In this document: piece after piece, positions 52,861 through 62,115 of the stretch
How the letters are laid out: each line of letters starts with the position of its first letter
Numbering within the stretch: position 1 is the stretch's first letter
Origin: Stenotrophomonas maltophilia
GTDB taxonomy: Bacteria; Pseudomonadota; Gammaproteobacteria; Xanthomonadales; Xanthomonadaceae
DNA length: 64,000 nucleotides
Reading direction: 5' to 3'
Assembly: GCF_002799245.1 (NCBI RefSeq)
Contig: NZ_NEQV01000002.1
Location: forward strand, 124,001 to 188,000
Program-made: the position numbers and the translations under genes
Notes under the pieces: generated by a model
Told to the model about the DNA's origin: nothing
The model's input: only the letters and a program-made list of their open reading frames with translations
Databases searched by the model: none

Positions 52861-52890
52861 GTTAGGGCAGTGCCGGCCGCTGGCCGGCAG
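52861..52890. repeat. GTAGGGCCGGCC-type palindrome
   Basis: GTGCCGGCCGCTGGCCGGCAG forms a hairpin between metI and the convergent lipocalin gene. A close relative, GTAGGGCCGGCCGCTGGCCG, lies at 60239-60262. Confidence 0.6.
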
Positions 52891-52902
52891 TCCCACGTGC
52901 GG

Positions 52903-53505
52903 TCAACGCGCGTTCGGAACTTCGTAGCCCAGCTTGCCGACCTGTTCCGGGTGCTGCGGCACGCGCTTGAGCTTGTCGGTGTTCACGCCGTACTCGTCGC
53001 GCAGGCGTTCGGCCAGCTCCTTGTACAGGGCTTTGTCCATGTCCGGCTTGCGCGCGAAGATCCAGGCCATCTCGCGGCCCGGATAACCAATCAGTGCCCA
53101 GGAATAGTCGGGGGCGACTTCCAGTACCCGCGAATGGGTTGGCACCACGCGGTAGAACCAGGTTCGCCAGCCATGGTTGCCGCTGTCCGGGTCGACGCTG
53201 GCACGTGCGCGTACTTCCTGCAGCGGTTCGCCGAAGCCGTCGCGGTAGCGGTAGGTGATGCCGACCTTGTGCTCGTCGCGCAGCTCATACTCATTGACGC
53301 TGGCGACATGCCCGCGTTCGATGAAGTTCGGCACGCGGCCGATCACATACCAGGTGCCCATGAAGCGCTTCAGGTCGATCGGCGCCCCCGGGTCGGCCGC
53401 GTCGGAGGCGCTGGCGCGGGGCGACGGCGGCTCACTGGCGGCCATGGCAGGACCTGCCAGGGACAGAGCCAGCAGCACGGCGCAGAACGGGCGGATCGAA
53501 GTCAT
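52903..53505 (-). CDS. Bacterial lipocalin (Blc type)
   Basis: 200 residues from ATG 53505. A signal peptide (about 1-23, ending GPAMA) precedes the lipocalin motif GTWYVIGRVPNFIERG and the later strands WFYRVVPTHSRVLEVAPDYSWALIGYPGR. Lipocalins bind fatty acids or other hydrophobic molecules. No Cys follows the signal peptide, so unlike E. coli Blc it is probably soluble in the periplasm and not lipid-anchored. Confidence 0.9.
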   Translation of the reverse strand: MTSIRPFCAVLLALSLAGPAMAASEPPSPRASASDAADPGAPIDLKRFMGTWYVIGRVPNFIERGHVASVNEYELRDEHKVGITYRYRDGFGEPLQEVRARASVDPDSGNHGWRTWFYRVVPTHSRVLEVAPDYSWALIGYPGREMAWIFARKPDMDKALYKELAERLRDEYGVNTDKLKRVPQHPEQVGKLGYEVPNAR

Positions 53506-53632
53506 GCGGGAGCGGGCTCCAGTGGGCTTGCACGCGCATGGTCGACTGTGTGCACGCGATCCGTCAATGGTGTCGCATCCTGTGAGAAGGGGCTTGCCCA
53601 AGCTGTGTTGCATTGTCTACCGGAGAAGGCCC

Positions 53633-53956
53633 ATGAACGCACGTTCCGTCCGTCGCCCTGCAACTGAACGCGTCATCGAACGCGCCGACCCGCGCCTGCT
53701 GCGCGGCGTGCGGCAACTGGCGCTGGCCGGCCTGGCGCTGGTCCTGGTCTGGCCAGCGGCACGTGGCAGCAGCGCATGGTTGGGCTGGCTGCCGATGTGG
53801 CTGCTGGGCATGCCGCTCGCGGCCTGGTGGGCGCTGCTGCGCTTTCCGCTGCCGCGGCTGTCGTGGCTGCGGCGGGCGCGGCGTACCGGTGGACAGGCGC
53901 GCCGCCGGCCGGTTTCGGCCGCACCTGGCCGGCGCAGTCCGGCGGCCACGGCCTGA
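53633..53956 (+). CDS. Small membrane protein of unknown function
   Basis: 107 residues. A strong ribosome-binding site (GGAGAAGG) precedes the ATG at 53633. Two membrane helices (LALAGLALVLVWPAARG; WLPMWLLGMPLAAWWALL) lie between an Arg-rich N-terminus and an Arg/Pro-rich C-terminus. No family recognised. It precedes the S9 peptidase gene by 69 bp in the same direction. Confidence 0.6.
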   Translation: MNARSVRRPATERVIERADPRLLRGVRQLALAGLALVLVWPAARGSSAWLGWLPMWLLGMPLAAWWALLRFPLPRLSWLRRARRTGGQARRRPVSAAPGRRSPAATA

Positions 53957-54025
53957 CCTTCGACACGGGGGAGGCCGCGGCGTTCCGTGCTAGCGTTCCA
54001 CGGCTTATGACTGCCTGGAGCTGCA

Positions 54026-56122
54026 ATGTCTCGACTCGCTTCCGCCTGCCTGCTGGCCGGCATGATGACCGCTGCCTCGGTGGGGACCGCCGTGGCCGCT
54101 GAAGACACCGATCGCTACGCCTGGCTGGAGGACGTCACCGGCGACAAGCCGCTGTCCTGGGTCAAGGAACAGAACGCCAAGTCCGAGGCGCGCCTGGCGC
54201 AGACCCCGGCCTTCAAGCAGATGGAGACCAGCATCCGCGAGGTGCTCGACTCCGATGCGAAGATTCCCGGCGTGCAGAAGATCGGCGACTACTACTACAA
54301 CTTCTGGAAGGACCAGCAGCACGAGCGCGGCCTGTGGCGGCGCACCACCCTGGCCGAGTACCGCAAGGCCTCGCCGCAGTGGGAGACCGTGCTCGACCTG
54401 GATGCACTGAACAAGGCCGAGGGTGAGAACTGGGTCTGGCACGGTGCCGACTGCCTGCGCCCGGATTACAGCCGTTGCCTGATCGCGCTGTCGCGCGGTG
54501 GCGCCGACGCCGACGTCACCCGCGAGTTCGACCTGGCCAGCAAGACCTGGATCAAGGACGGCTTCTTCCGTCCGGAGTCGAAGGGTGGCCTCAACTGGAT
54601 CGACCGCGACACCGTGTTCGTCTACACCGATTTCGGTGCCGGCACGATGACCACGTCCGGCTATCCGCGCGTGGCCAAGCTGTGGAAGCGCGGCACGCCG
54701 ATGGCCTCGGCCAGCGTGGTGTACGAAGGCAAGCCGGAAGACATGTACATCGCGGCGATGCACGATGACACCCCGGGCTTCGAGCGTAACCTGGTCAGCC
54801 GCACCCTGGCGTTCTACAACAACGAGCTCTACCTGCGTGGCGACGATGGCACGCTGACCAAGATCGACGCGCCCAATTCGGCCGAGAAGGGCCTGCACAA
54901 GCAGTGGCTGACCCTGGAACTGCGCGATCCGTGGACCGTGGGCGGCAAGACCTATGCATCCGGTTCGCTGCTGGCGACCAGGCTGGACGACTTCCTGGCC
55001 GGCAAGCGCGACTTCGAGGTGCTGTTCACCCCGACCGCGACCACCTCGCTGGCCAGCGCCACCTGGACCAGGAGCCACCTGGTGCTGAACGTGCTGGACG
55101 ACGTCAAGAACCGCCTGTCGGTGCTGACCCCCGGCGCCGATGGCTGGCAGACCAGCCGCTTCGTTGGCGCCCCGGCCTTCGGCACGCTGGGTGTGGCTGC
55201 AGTGGACAGCAGTGACAGCGACGCGGTGTGGCTGACCGCCACCGACTACCTCACCCCGACCACGCTGGCGCTGGCCGAGATCGGCCAGGCACCGGAAACG
55301 CTGAAGACCATGCCGGCCTTCTTCGACGCCAAGGGCAAGGTGATCGAGCAGCACTTCGCCACCAGCAAGGACGGCACCCGCGTGCCGTACTTCGTGGTGC
55401 ACGACCGGGCGATGAAGCTCGATGGCTCCAATCCGACCCTGCTGTATGGCTACGGTGGCTTCGAGATTTCGCTGACCCCGAGCTATTCCGGTGGCATGGG
55501 CCGCGCCTGGCTGGAGAAGGGCGGCGTGTACGTGGTCGCCAACATCCGTGGCGGCGGCGAGTACGGCCCGCGCTGGCACCAGGCGGCGCTGAAGCAGAAC
55601 CGCCACAAGGCCTATGAAGACATGGCCGCGGTGGCGCGCGATCTGGTCAAGCGCAAGATCACCACGGCCAAGCACCTGGGCGTGCAGGGCGGCAGCAACG
55701 GTGGCCTGCTGACCGGCAACATGCTGACCCAGTACCCGGAACTGTTCGGTGCGGTGGTGGTGCAGGTGCCGCTGCTGGACATGAAGCGCTACAGCCACCT
55801 GCTGGCCGGCGCCTCGTGGATGGCCGAGTACGGCAACCCGGATACCAGCGACTGGGAGTTCATCAAGACCTTCTCGCCGTACCACCTGTTCAACGCGAAG
55901 AAGAACTACCCGCCGGTGCTGTTCACCACCTCGACCCGCGACGACCGCGTGCACCCGGGCCACGCCCGCAAGATGGCGGCGAAGATGATCGACGCCGGCA
56001 AGGACGTGACCTACTACGAGAACATCGAAGGTGGCCACGGCGGCGCAGCCAACAATGCGCAGGCCGCGCACATGTCGGCGCTGGCCTACAGCTTCCTGTG
56101 GGAGCGGTTGGGCGGCAAGTAA
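54026..56122 (+). CDS. Secreted prolyl oligopeptidase (S9A)
   Basis: 698 residues. A signal peptide (about 1-24) marks it as exported, probably periplasmic. After the beta-propeller (about 80-420) comes the hydrolase domain with Ser557 in GVQGGSNGGLL, Asp639/640 in TSTRDDRVHPGHA and His671 in EGGHGG. It cleaves peptides after proline in this family. The gene ends at an intrinsic terminator. Confidence 0.93.
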   Translation: MSRLASACLLAGMMTAASVGTAVAAEDTDRYAWLEDVTGDKPLSWVKEQNAKSEARLAQTPAFKQMETSIREVLDSDAKIPGVQKIGDYYYNFWKDQQHERGLWRRTTLAEYRKASPQWETVLDLDALNKAEGENWVWHGADCLRPDYSRCLIALSRGGADADVTREFDLASKTWIKDGFFRPESKGGLNWIDRDTVFVYTDFGAGTMTTSGYPRVAKLWKRGTPMASASVVYEGKPEDMYIAAMHDDTPGFERNLVSRTLAFYNNELYLRGDDGTLTKIDAPNSAEKGLHKQWLTLELRDPWTVGGKTYASGSLLATRLDDFLAGKRDFEVLFTPTATTSLASATWTRSHLVLNVLDDVKNRLSVLTPGADGWQTSRFVGAPAFGTLGVAAVDSSDSDAVWLTATDYLTPTTLALAEIGQAPETLKTMPAFFDAKGKVIEQHFATSKDGTRVPYFVVHDRAMKLDGSNPTLLYGYGGFEISLTPSYSGGMGRAWLEKGGVYVVANIRGGGEYGPRWHQAALKQNRHKAYEDMAAVARDLVKRKITTAKHLGVQGGSNGGLLTGNMLTQYPELFGAVVVQVPLLDMKRYSHLLAGASWMAEYGNPDTSDWEFIKTFSPYHLFNAKKNYPPVLFTTSTRDDRVHPGHARKMAAKMIDAGKDVTYYENIEGGHGGAANNAQAAHMSALAYSFLWERLGGK

Positions 56123-56132
56123 GCAGAACGAA

Positions 56133-56161
56133 GAACGCCGCCCCAGGGCGGCGTTTTTCTT
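56133..56161 (+). terminator. Intrinsic terminator of the S9A peptidase gene
   Basis: GAACGCCGCCCCAGGGCGGC hairpin followed by GTTTTTCTTT, 11 bp behind the stop codon. Confidence 0.9.
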
Positions 56162-56171
56162 TGGGGCCACG

Positions 56172-56240
56172 TATCCACGCATGGCGTGGATCTACCTATG
56201 TACCGTGCGCCCGGACAGTAGATCCACGCCATGCGTGGAT
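56172..56240. repeat. Inverted pair of GTAGATCCACGCC palindromes (SMAG-type)
   Basis: TATCCACGCATGGCGTGGAT-CTAC (56172-56195) and GTAGATCCACGCCATGCGTG-GAT (56218-56240) face each other between convergent genes. This is a second sequence class with the same GTAG head. Confidence 0.75.
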
Positions 56241-56258
56241 GCCGTTCGCGCCGGGTGA

Positions 56259-57446
56259 TCAGGCGCCCCAGCTCTTCAGCCCGCGCGCGATCCGCGCCAC
56301 CGCCTCCTGCAAGCGCGGCACTTCCTGCGTGTACGCCAGCCGCACATGCTGGTTGGCGCGATGGAAGCCGAAATCCAGGCCCGGGGTGAATGCCACGTGC
56401 TCGGTTTCCAGGAAGTGGGCGCAGAACGCCTGCGCGTCGTCGGTGAACGCGCTGACATCGGCGTACAGGTAGAACGCGCCCTGCGGCTCGACTTCGATGC
56501 GGAAGCCGAGTTCGCGCAGTGCGGGCAGCAGGAAGTCGCGGCGCTGGCGGAACGCTTCGCGGCGCTGTTCGAAGATCGCCATCGATTCTTCACTGAAGCA
56601 GGCGAGCGCGGCGTGCTGGGCGATGCTTGACGCGCTGATGTACAGGTTCTGCGCCAGCTTCTCCAGATCCGGTACCGCTGCCGGCGGTGCCACCAGCCAG
56701 CCCAGCCGCCAGCCGGTCATGCCGAAGTACTTGGAGAAGCTGTTCAGCACGAACGCGCTGTCGTCCACCTGCAGCACGCTGGGCGCATCCAGGCCATAGG
56801 TCAGGCCGTGGTAGATCTCGTCCACCACCAGGTGGCCGCCCCGCGCGTGCAGTGTCTGCGACAGTGCGGCCAGTTCGTCGGCGGAAAGCACGGTGCCGGT
56901 GGGGTTGGCCGGAGAGGCGACCAGCGCGCCGACACTGTCGGTGTTCCAGTGCTGTTCCACCAGTGATGGGGTCAGCTGGTAGGCGGTCTGCGGCCCGACC
57001 GGGACCAGCTGCGCCCCCCCTTCCACCAGGCGCAGGAAGTGGCGATTGCACGGATAGCCGGGGTCGGCCAGCAGCCAGTGGCGGCCGGGATCGACCAGCA
57101 GGCTGCTGGCCAGCAGCAGCGCACCGGACCCACCGGGGGTGACCAGGATGCGTTCGGGATCGATGTCCAGCCCATAGTGGCTGCGGTAGAAACCACTGAT
57201 GGCCTGGCGCAGGGCCGGCAGGCCGCGTGCGGCGGTGTAGCGGGTATGGCCGGCAGCCAGTGCGGCCTGGCCGGCACGCACGACGGGGTCGGCAGTGGTG
57301 AAGTCGGGTTCGCCGATTTCCAGATGGATCACATCGTGGCCGGCCTGCTCCAGCGCCTGTGCGCGGGCCAGCAGGGACATCACGTGGAACGGGGCGATTT
57401 CATGGCTGCGCCGGCTGTAGCCCGGCGTGTGGGGCAGGGTGCTCAT
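56259..57446 (-). CDS. Class I/II pyridoxal-phosphate aminotransferase
   Basis: 395 residues from ATG 57446. The PLP lysine is in VLNSFSKYFGMTGWRLGW; also EIGEPDFTT, SPANPTGTVLS (Asn) and DEIYHGLTYG (Asp). The pattern fits the aspartate/aromatic aminotransferase group. The amino acid substrate is not clear. It is convergent with the S9A gene and divergent from the second S9 gene. Confidence 0.9.
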   Translation of the reverse strand: MSTLPHTPGYSRRSHEIAPFHVMSLLARAQALEQAGHDVIHLEIGEPDFTTADPVVRAGQAALAAGHTRYTAARGLPALRQAISGFYRSHYGLDIDPERILVTPGGSGALLLASSLLVDPGRHWLLADPGYPCNRHFLRLVEGGAQLVPVGPQTAYQLTPSLVEQHWNTDSVGALVASPANPTGTVLSADELAALSQTLHARGGHLVVDEIYHGLTYGLDAPSVLQVDDSAFVLNSFSKYFGMTGWRLGWLVAPPAAVPDLEKLAQNLYISASSIAQHAALACFSEESMAIFEQRREAFRQRRDFLLPALRELGFRIEVEPQGAFYLYADVSAFTDDAQAFCAHFLETEHVAFTPGLDFGFHRANQHVRLAYTQEVPRLQEAVARIARGLKSWGA

Positions 57447-57469
57447 GCAGCCATGGTACGCCGCGTGCC

Positions 57470-57597
57470 GGGGTCGGATCCCTTTTGCCTGCAAAAGGGC
57501 TCTGACCCCAACGGGAACCGCCCCATGACGATCCGCAGGGTTGCCGCAGTGCCGCGATTGGGGTCAGATCCCTTTTCGGGAAAAGGGATCTGACCCC
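57470..57597. repeat. Two GGGGTCAGATCCC-type palindromes upstream of the second S9 peptidase
   Basis: GGGGTCGGATCCCTTTTGCC...GGCTCTGACCCC (57470-57509) and GGGGTCAGATCCCTTTTCGG...GGGATCTGACCCC (57560-57597) form two long hairpins in one divergent promoter region. Confidence 0.85.
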
Positions 57598-57637
57598 GTC
57601 GAAGACCATTGCATTGATGCACCTGGAGCCTTATCTC

Positions 57638-59749
57638 ATGAAATCCACCCTCTGCCTGTTGCTCGCCAGCCTGATGACCACGACTGCTACCGCCGCCACT
57701 CCGCCCGTTCCGCCGGACGCCGCCCGGCATCCGCATGTGGTCAAGGCGCCGTTCGGCGCGACCCGCAACGATGACTATTACTGGCTGCGCGACGACAAGC
57801 GCGAGAACAAGGACATGCTGGCCTACCTGCAGGCCGAGAATGCCTACGCCGACCAGCTGCTGGCGCCGCTCAAGCCACTGGAAGACACCCTGTACAAGGA
57901 GATCGTCGGCCGCATCAAGCAGGACGATTCCAGCGTGCCGGCGCGCGAGCGCGGCTACTGGTACTACAGCCGCTTCGAGACTGGCCAGGATTACCCCATC
58001 CATGCACGCCGCAAGGGCAGCATGGAGGCCGCCGAGGAAGTCCTGCTGGACGTCAACACGATGGCCGCCGGCAAGGGCTACTTCAGCGTCGGCTCGATGG
58101 AAGTCAGCCAGGACAACCAGCTGCTGGCCTGGGCCGATGATGATGTCGGCCGCCGCCAGTACACCATCCGCTTCAAGGACCTGGCCACCGGCAAGGTGCT
58201 GCCCGATGTGATCACCGGAAGCTCCGGCGACCTGGTCTGGGCCGACGACAACCGCACCGTGCTGTATGTCGAGAACGATCCGGAAACGCTGCTGACCGTG
58301 CGCGTGAAGAAGCATGTGCTGGGCACCCCGGCCAGCGCCGACACTGTCGTCTACGAAGAGAAGGACGACAGCTTCTACATGGGCATCGGCCGCACCCGCG
58401 ACGATCGCTTCATCACCATCGGCGTGCACAGCACCGTGTCCTCGGAAGAGCGCTACGCGCCGGCCAGCGACCCGACCACCTTCACCGTGCTTGCGCCGCG
58501 CCAGCGTGACGTCGAGTACGACGCCGACCACTACGACGGCCGCTGGGTGATCCGCACCAACGACGGTGCGAAGAACTTCAAGCTGGTCACCGCGCCGACC
58601 GATGCCACCTCGCGTGCGCAATGGAAAGACTGGATCGCGCATGACGAGGCAGTGTTCATCGAAGGCTTCGAGCTGTTCGATGCGTACACGGCCATTGCCG
58701 AACGTTCCGAGGGCCTGGAGCGCATCCGCCTGCTGTTCAAGGACGGTCGCAGCGACTACGTGAAGGCCGATGAGCCGGCGTATTCGATGGGCCTGGGCGA
58801 CAACACCGAGGCCGACACGCCGTGGCTGCGCTACGTCTACACCTCGATGACCACCCCGACCACCGTGTTCGAGCTGAACACCGCCACCGGCGAGCGCCGC
58901 CAGCTGAAGCAGCAGCCGGTGATCGGCTATGACGCATCGAAGTACGAGACCGACCGTGTCTGGATCACTGCACGCGATGGCGTGAAGGTGCCGGTGTCGC
59001 TGGTCTACCGCAAGGGCTACCAGAAGGATGGCAAGGGTGCGCTGTTCCAGTACGCCTATGGCAGCTACGGCATGTCGATGGACCCGTACTTCAACCAGAC
59101 CGCAGTGAGCCTGCTTGATCGTGGCGTGGTGTATGCCATTGCCCACATCCGCGGCGGCCAGGAGATGGGCCGCGACTGGTACGAGAACGGCAAGCTGCTG
59201 CACAAGCAGAACACCTTCAACGACTTCATCGATGTCACCCGTGGCCTGGTCGCACAGGGCTGGGCAGCGAAGGATCGCGTGGCCGCGTCCGGTGGCAGCG
59301 CCGGTGGCCTGCTGATGGGCGCGGTGGCCAACCAGGCCCCGCAGGATTACCGGGTGATGGTGGCGCAGGTGCCGTTCGTCGACGTGGTCACCACCATGCT
59401 CGACCCCACCATCCCGCTGACCACCAACGAGTACGACGAGTGGGGCAACCCGGAGCAGAAGCAGTACTACGACTACATGCTGTCCTACTCGCCTTACGAC
59501 AACGTCAGGCAGCAGGCATACCCGGCGCTGTTCGTGGGCACCGGCCTGTGGGATTCGCAGGTGCAGTACTGGGAGCCGGCCAAGTGGGTGGCCAAGCTGC
59601 GTGACGACAACACCGGCCACTACCCGATCCTGTTCCGCACCAACATGGAAGCCGGCCACGGTGGCAAGTCGGGGCGCTTCCAGCGCTATCGTGAGCTGTC
59701 CGAGTCGTATGCGTTCGTGCTGCAGCAGCTGGGCATCGCCCAGCCGTAA
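57638..59749 (+). CDS. ptrB: Oligopeptidase B-like S9 peptidase
   Basis: 703 residues from ATG 57638 (GGAG upstream). It starts with a signal-peptide-like segment (MKSTLCLLLASLMTTTATAA) and then the PtrB pattern PHVVKAPFGATRNDDYYWLRDD. Catalytic Ser554 (ASGGSAGGLL), Asp639 (GLWDSQVQYWEPAKWVAKL) and His674 (AGHGG) are present. Oligopeptidase B cleaves after Arg or Lys; most enterobacterial forms are cytoplasmic, so the signal peptide here indicates export. Confidence 0.92.
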   Translation: MKSTLCLLLASLMTTTATAATPPVPPDAARHPHVVKAPFGATRNDDYYWLRDDKRENKDMLAYLQAENAYADQLLAPLKPLEDTLYKEIVGRIKQDDSSVPARERGYWYYSRFETGQDYPIHARRKGSMEAAEEVLLDVNTMAAGKGYFSVGSMEVSQDNQLLAWADDDVGRRQYTIRFKDLATGKVLPDVITGSSGDLVWADDNRTVLYVENDPETLLTVRVKKHVLGTPASADTVVYEEKDDSFYMGIGRTRDDRFITIGVHSTVSSEERYAPASDPTTFTVLAPRQRDVEYDADHYDGRWVIRTNDGAKNFKLVTAPTDATSRAQWKDWIAHDEAVFIEGFELFDAYTAIAERSEGLERIRLLFKDGRSDYVKADEPAYSMGLGDNTEADTPWLRYVYTSMTTPTTVFELNTATGERRQLKQQPVIGYDASKYETDRVWITARDGVKVPVSLVYRKGYQKDGKGALFQYAYGSYGMSMDPYFNQTAVSLLDRGVVYAIAHIRGGQEMGRDWYENGKLLHKQNTFNDFIDVTRGLVAQGWAAKDRVAASGGSAGGLLMGAVANQAPQDYRVMVAQVPFVDVVTTMLDPTIPLTTNEYDEWGNPEQKQYYDYMLSYSPYDNVRQQAYPALFVGTGLWDSQVQYWEPAKWVAKLRDDNTGHYPILFRTNMEAGHGGKSGRFQRYRELSESYAFVLQQLGIAQP

Positions 59750-59790
59750 TGGCGAAGGGGTGCCGGGCGTTGCCGGGCACCCCGAACCGT

Positions 59791-59796
59791 TATCCT
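59791..59796 (+). promoter_or_regulatory. Candidate -10 of the DUF454 gene; leaderless arrangement
   Basis: TATCCT ends 8 bases before the ATG at 59804; transcription would begin at or one base before the start codon. Confidence 0.4.
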
Positions 59797-59803
59797 TGCG
59801 GCC

Positions 59804-60229
59804 ATGAGCCTGCCCGAGCCCTCCGCATCCCGCGATCCCACCACGCCACCGCGCGTGGTGCGTTTCCGTTGGGCGTGGTGGCTGCTGGCCTACGCCAGCC
59901 TGGGCACCGGCATCGTCGGTATTTTCGTACCGGGCCTGCCGACCACCGTATTCATCCTGATCTCGGCGTGGGCCGCCTCGCGCGGTTCCGAGCGCCTGCA
60001 TGCCTGGCTGCTGCAGCATCCGCGTTTCGGCCCGGCCATCGCCAACTGGCAGGCACACGGGGCGGTCAGCCGCTACGGCAAGTGGATGGCCACGATCACC
60101 ATGGCGGTGTGCGCCGCCATCATGCTGTGGTGCGTGCCGATCGCCTGGGTGAAGTGGTTCTCGATCGGCAGCATGACCGTGGTGGCGATCTGGCTGTGGA
60201 CGCGTCCGCTGCCGCCATCTGCGGATTGA
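59804..60229 (+). CDS. DUF454 (YbaN) family inner-membrane protein
   Basis: 141 residues with three membrane helices. The family segment LGTGIVGIFVPGLPTTVFILISAWAASRGSERLHAWLLQHPRFGPAI is clear. Function unknown. No ribosome-binding site precedes the ATG. Confidence 0.9.
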   Translation: MSLPEPSASRDPTTPPRVVRFRWAWWLLAYASLGTGIVGIFVPGLPTTVFILISAWAASRGSERLHAWLLQHPRFGPAIANWQAHGAVSRYGKWMATITMAVCAAIMLWCVPIAWVKWFSIGSMTVVAIWLWTRPLPPSAD

Positions 60230-60238
60230 GCACCTGCG

Positions 60239-60262
60239 GTAGGGCCGGCCGCTGGCCGGCAA
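60239..60262. repeat. GTAGGGCCGGCC palindrome
   Basis: GTAGGGCCGGCCGCTGGCCG-GCAA, a GTAG-headed hairpin between DUF454 and lptM; related to the element at 52861-52890. Confidence 0.7.
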
Positions 60263-60299
60263 CCCGATCCCCTGCACGAACCGCTCAGCCGCCAATGGC

Positions 60300-60305
60300 T
60301 ATACT
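60300..60305 (+). promoter_or_regulatory. Candidate -10 of lptM; leaderless arrangement
   Basis: TATACT ends 7 bases before the ATG at 60312, so position +1 would be the A of the start codon. No Shine-Dalgarno sequence is present. Confidence 0.5.
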
Positions 60306-60311
60306 CGGGGC

Positions 60312-60584
60312 ATGAAGATCCCCCATCGAAACGCCATCCTGATTCCGCTGGCAGCGGCCTCGCTGCTGCTCCTCGCCGCCTGCGGCAACAAGGGTCCGCT
60401 GGTACTGCCGCAGAAGCCGGTGCCGGTGGAAGAAACCGTCGAACCCGCAGCCGAGCCCGCCACCGAGGCGACGCCGGCGGAGACCCAGGGAACCGCCGCC
60501 CCGGCCACGACCGTGGATCCGGCGGCACCGACCCCCCAGCCGGCACCCGCGCCAGCGAAGAAGGCGGGCAGCGGGAATGAGTAA
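60312..60584 (+). CDS. lptM: LptM-like lipoprotein (YifL family)
   Basis: 90 residues. The lipobox LLLAAC places the lipid-modified Cys near residue 21, followed by the family signature GNKGPLVLP and a Pro/Ala/Glu-rich tail. LptM of E. coli helps oxidation and assembly of the LPS translocon LptD. The tail here is longer than in enterobacteria. It overlaps dapF by 8 bp, the same neighbour as in many proteobacteria. Confidence 0.88.
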   Translation: MKIPHRNAILIPLAAASLLLLAACGNKGPLVLPQKPVPVEETVEPAAEPATEATPAETQGTAAPATTVDPAAPTPQPAPAPAKKAGSGNE

Positions 60585-61428
60585 GGCCGGTTCCAGGGCC
60601 CTGCGCTTCAGCAAGATGCACGGCGCGGGCAATGATTTCGTAGTGATCGACCTGCGTGACGGTACTGCGCCGCCCACGCCTGGACTGGCCGCACGCCTGG
60701 CCGACCGCCACACCGGCGTCGGCTGCGACCAGATCCTGACCATCGAGGCGCCGCGTGCGGAAGGCTCGGTGGCCTCGTACCGCATCTGGAATGCCGACGG
60801 TTCCAATTCCGAGCAATGCGGCAATGGCGCACGCTGCATAGCGGCCTGGCTGGTGCGCGAGGGCAGCGCGCAGGGCGATGCATTCGTCATCGACAGCCCG
60901 CTGGCCAGCCACGAAGTGAAGGTGCTGGGCGAGGGTCAGTTCGCGGTGACGATGGGTGTGCCTGCCTTCGAGCCGGCCAACGTGCCGCTGGTGGGCTTCG
61001 CCCACGCGCGCGAGGAATACCTGCTGCCGTTGCAGGGCGAGAGCGTACGCTTCGCCGCCGTGTCGATGGGCAACCCGCATGCGGTGATCGAAGTGGGCCT
61101 GATCGATGCGGCACCGGTCGAGCGGGTCGGTTCGCTGCTGCAGCAGCACGCGTCGTTCCCGCGCTCGGTGAACGTCGGCTTCGCCCAGGTGATGGGCCCG
61201 GCGCACGCGCGCCTGCGCGTGTTCGAGCGCGGCGTCGGCGAAACCCTGGCCTGCGGTAGTGGCGCCTGCGCCGCCGCGGTGACCCTGATGCAGCGCGGCC
61301 GCCTGCAGCGCGATGCCCGCATCAGCCTGCCCGGTGGCGATCTGCGCATCCAATGGCCGGGCGATGGCCAGCCGGTGGTGATGGCTGGCCCGACCGCATT
61401 CGTCTTCGAAGGGGAGTGGATGGCATGA
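60577..61428 (+). CDS. dapF: Diaminopimelate epimerase DapF
   Basis: 283 residues. The two catalytic cysteines are C81 ([11 protein letters not shown]) and C226 ([10 protein letters not shown]). It converts LL- to meso-diaminopimelate for lysine and peptidoglycan. Starts inside the end of lptM and overlaps the DUF484 gene by 4 bp (ATGA). Confidence 0.97.
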   Translation: MSKAGSRALRFSKMHGAGNDFVVIDLRDGTAPPTPGLAARLADRHTGVGCDQILTIEAPRAEGSVASYRIWNADGSNSEQCGNGARCIAAWLVREGSAQGDAFVIDSPLASHEVKVLGEGQFAVTMGVPAFEPANVPLVGFAHAREEYLLPLQGESVRFAAVSMGNPHAVIEVGLIDAAPVERVGSLLQQHASFPRSVNVGFAQVMGPAHARLRVFERGVGETLACGSGACAAAVTLMQRGRLQRDARISLPGGDLRIQWPGDGQPVVMAGPTAFVFEGEWMA

Positions 61429-62099
61429 CCGAAACCGTCGACAAGCTCGGGGCCCATGAAGTCGCTGCCTGGTTGCGGCGTCATCCCGGCTTCCTCAAGC
61501 AGTTCCCGGATCTGGCCCTGACGTTGGTGGTGCCGCGCGACGACGGCCCGACCGCGTCGCTGGCCAGCTACCAGCTGGAAGTGCTGCGCGAGAAGAACCG
61601 CGAGCTGGCGCGACGGTTGGCCGACCTGGGCGCGACCGCCCAGGTCAATGAACGCCTGGCGGTGCGCACGCACCAGCTGACCCTGGCGCTGATGAAACAG
61701 GACAACGCCGCCGATACCCTGCGCGCGATGGCCGCATCGCTGCAGGAAGACTTCGCCGGCGACCTGGTGCGGCTGGTGGTGCATGCGCCGGTGGCCGGGC
61801 TGGAACAGGCCGACTGGTTGCAGGTGATTGCCGCGGATGATCCGCAGCTGGGCCCGTTCCGCGATTGCCTGAACGACGGCGAGCCGATCTGTGGCCGCCT
61901 GCAGCCGGAAAAGAATGCCGTGCTGTATGGCGTGCGCAGCGAGGAAGTGCAGACCACCGCGCTGCTGCCGCTGCCGGGCGTCGGCCTGATCGCCGTCGGC
62001 AGCCACGACCCGAACCGTTTCTACCCGGGCATGGGTACGTTGTTCCTGCGCATGATGGGCGATGCGCTGGTCACCGGCCTGAAGCGCTTCCCCGGCTGA
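61425..62099 (+). CDS. DUF484 family protein
   Basis: 224 residues from ATG 61425, overlapping the dapF stop. N-terminal [18 protein letters not shown] and a C-terminal GAF-like domain (about 90-224) identify DUF484, found between dapF and xerC in most gammaproteobacteria. Function unknown; no enzyme motif seen. Confidence 0.92.
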   Translation: MTETVDKLGAHEVAAWLRRHPGFLKQFPDLALTLVVPRDDGPTASLASYQLEVLREKNRELARRLADLGATAQVNERLAVRTHQLTLALMKQDNAADTLRAMAASLQEDFAGDLVRLVVHAPVAGLEQADWLQVIAADDPQLGPFRDCLNDGEPICGRLQPEKNAVLYGVRSEEVQTTALLPLPGVGLIAVGSHDPNRFYPGMGTLFLRMMGDALVTGLKRFPG

Positions 62100-62115
62100 G
62101 CAGGTCAAGACGGCG

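Noticed and set aside
54005..56182. A 725-codon open frame on the minus strand
   Set aside because: Antisense shadow of the S9A peptidase gene, with the same low-complexity composition.
57443..60295. A 950-codon open frame on the minus strand
   Set aside because: It lies antisense to ptrB and DUF454 and gives a low-complexity His/Ala/Gly/Val-rich translation with no domain; it is a by-product of high GC and codon bias.
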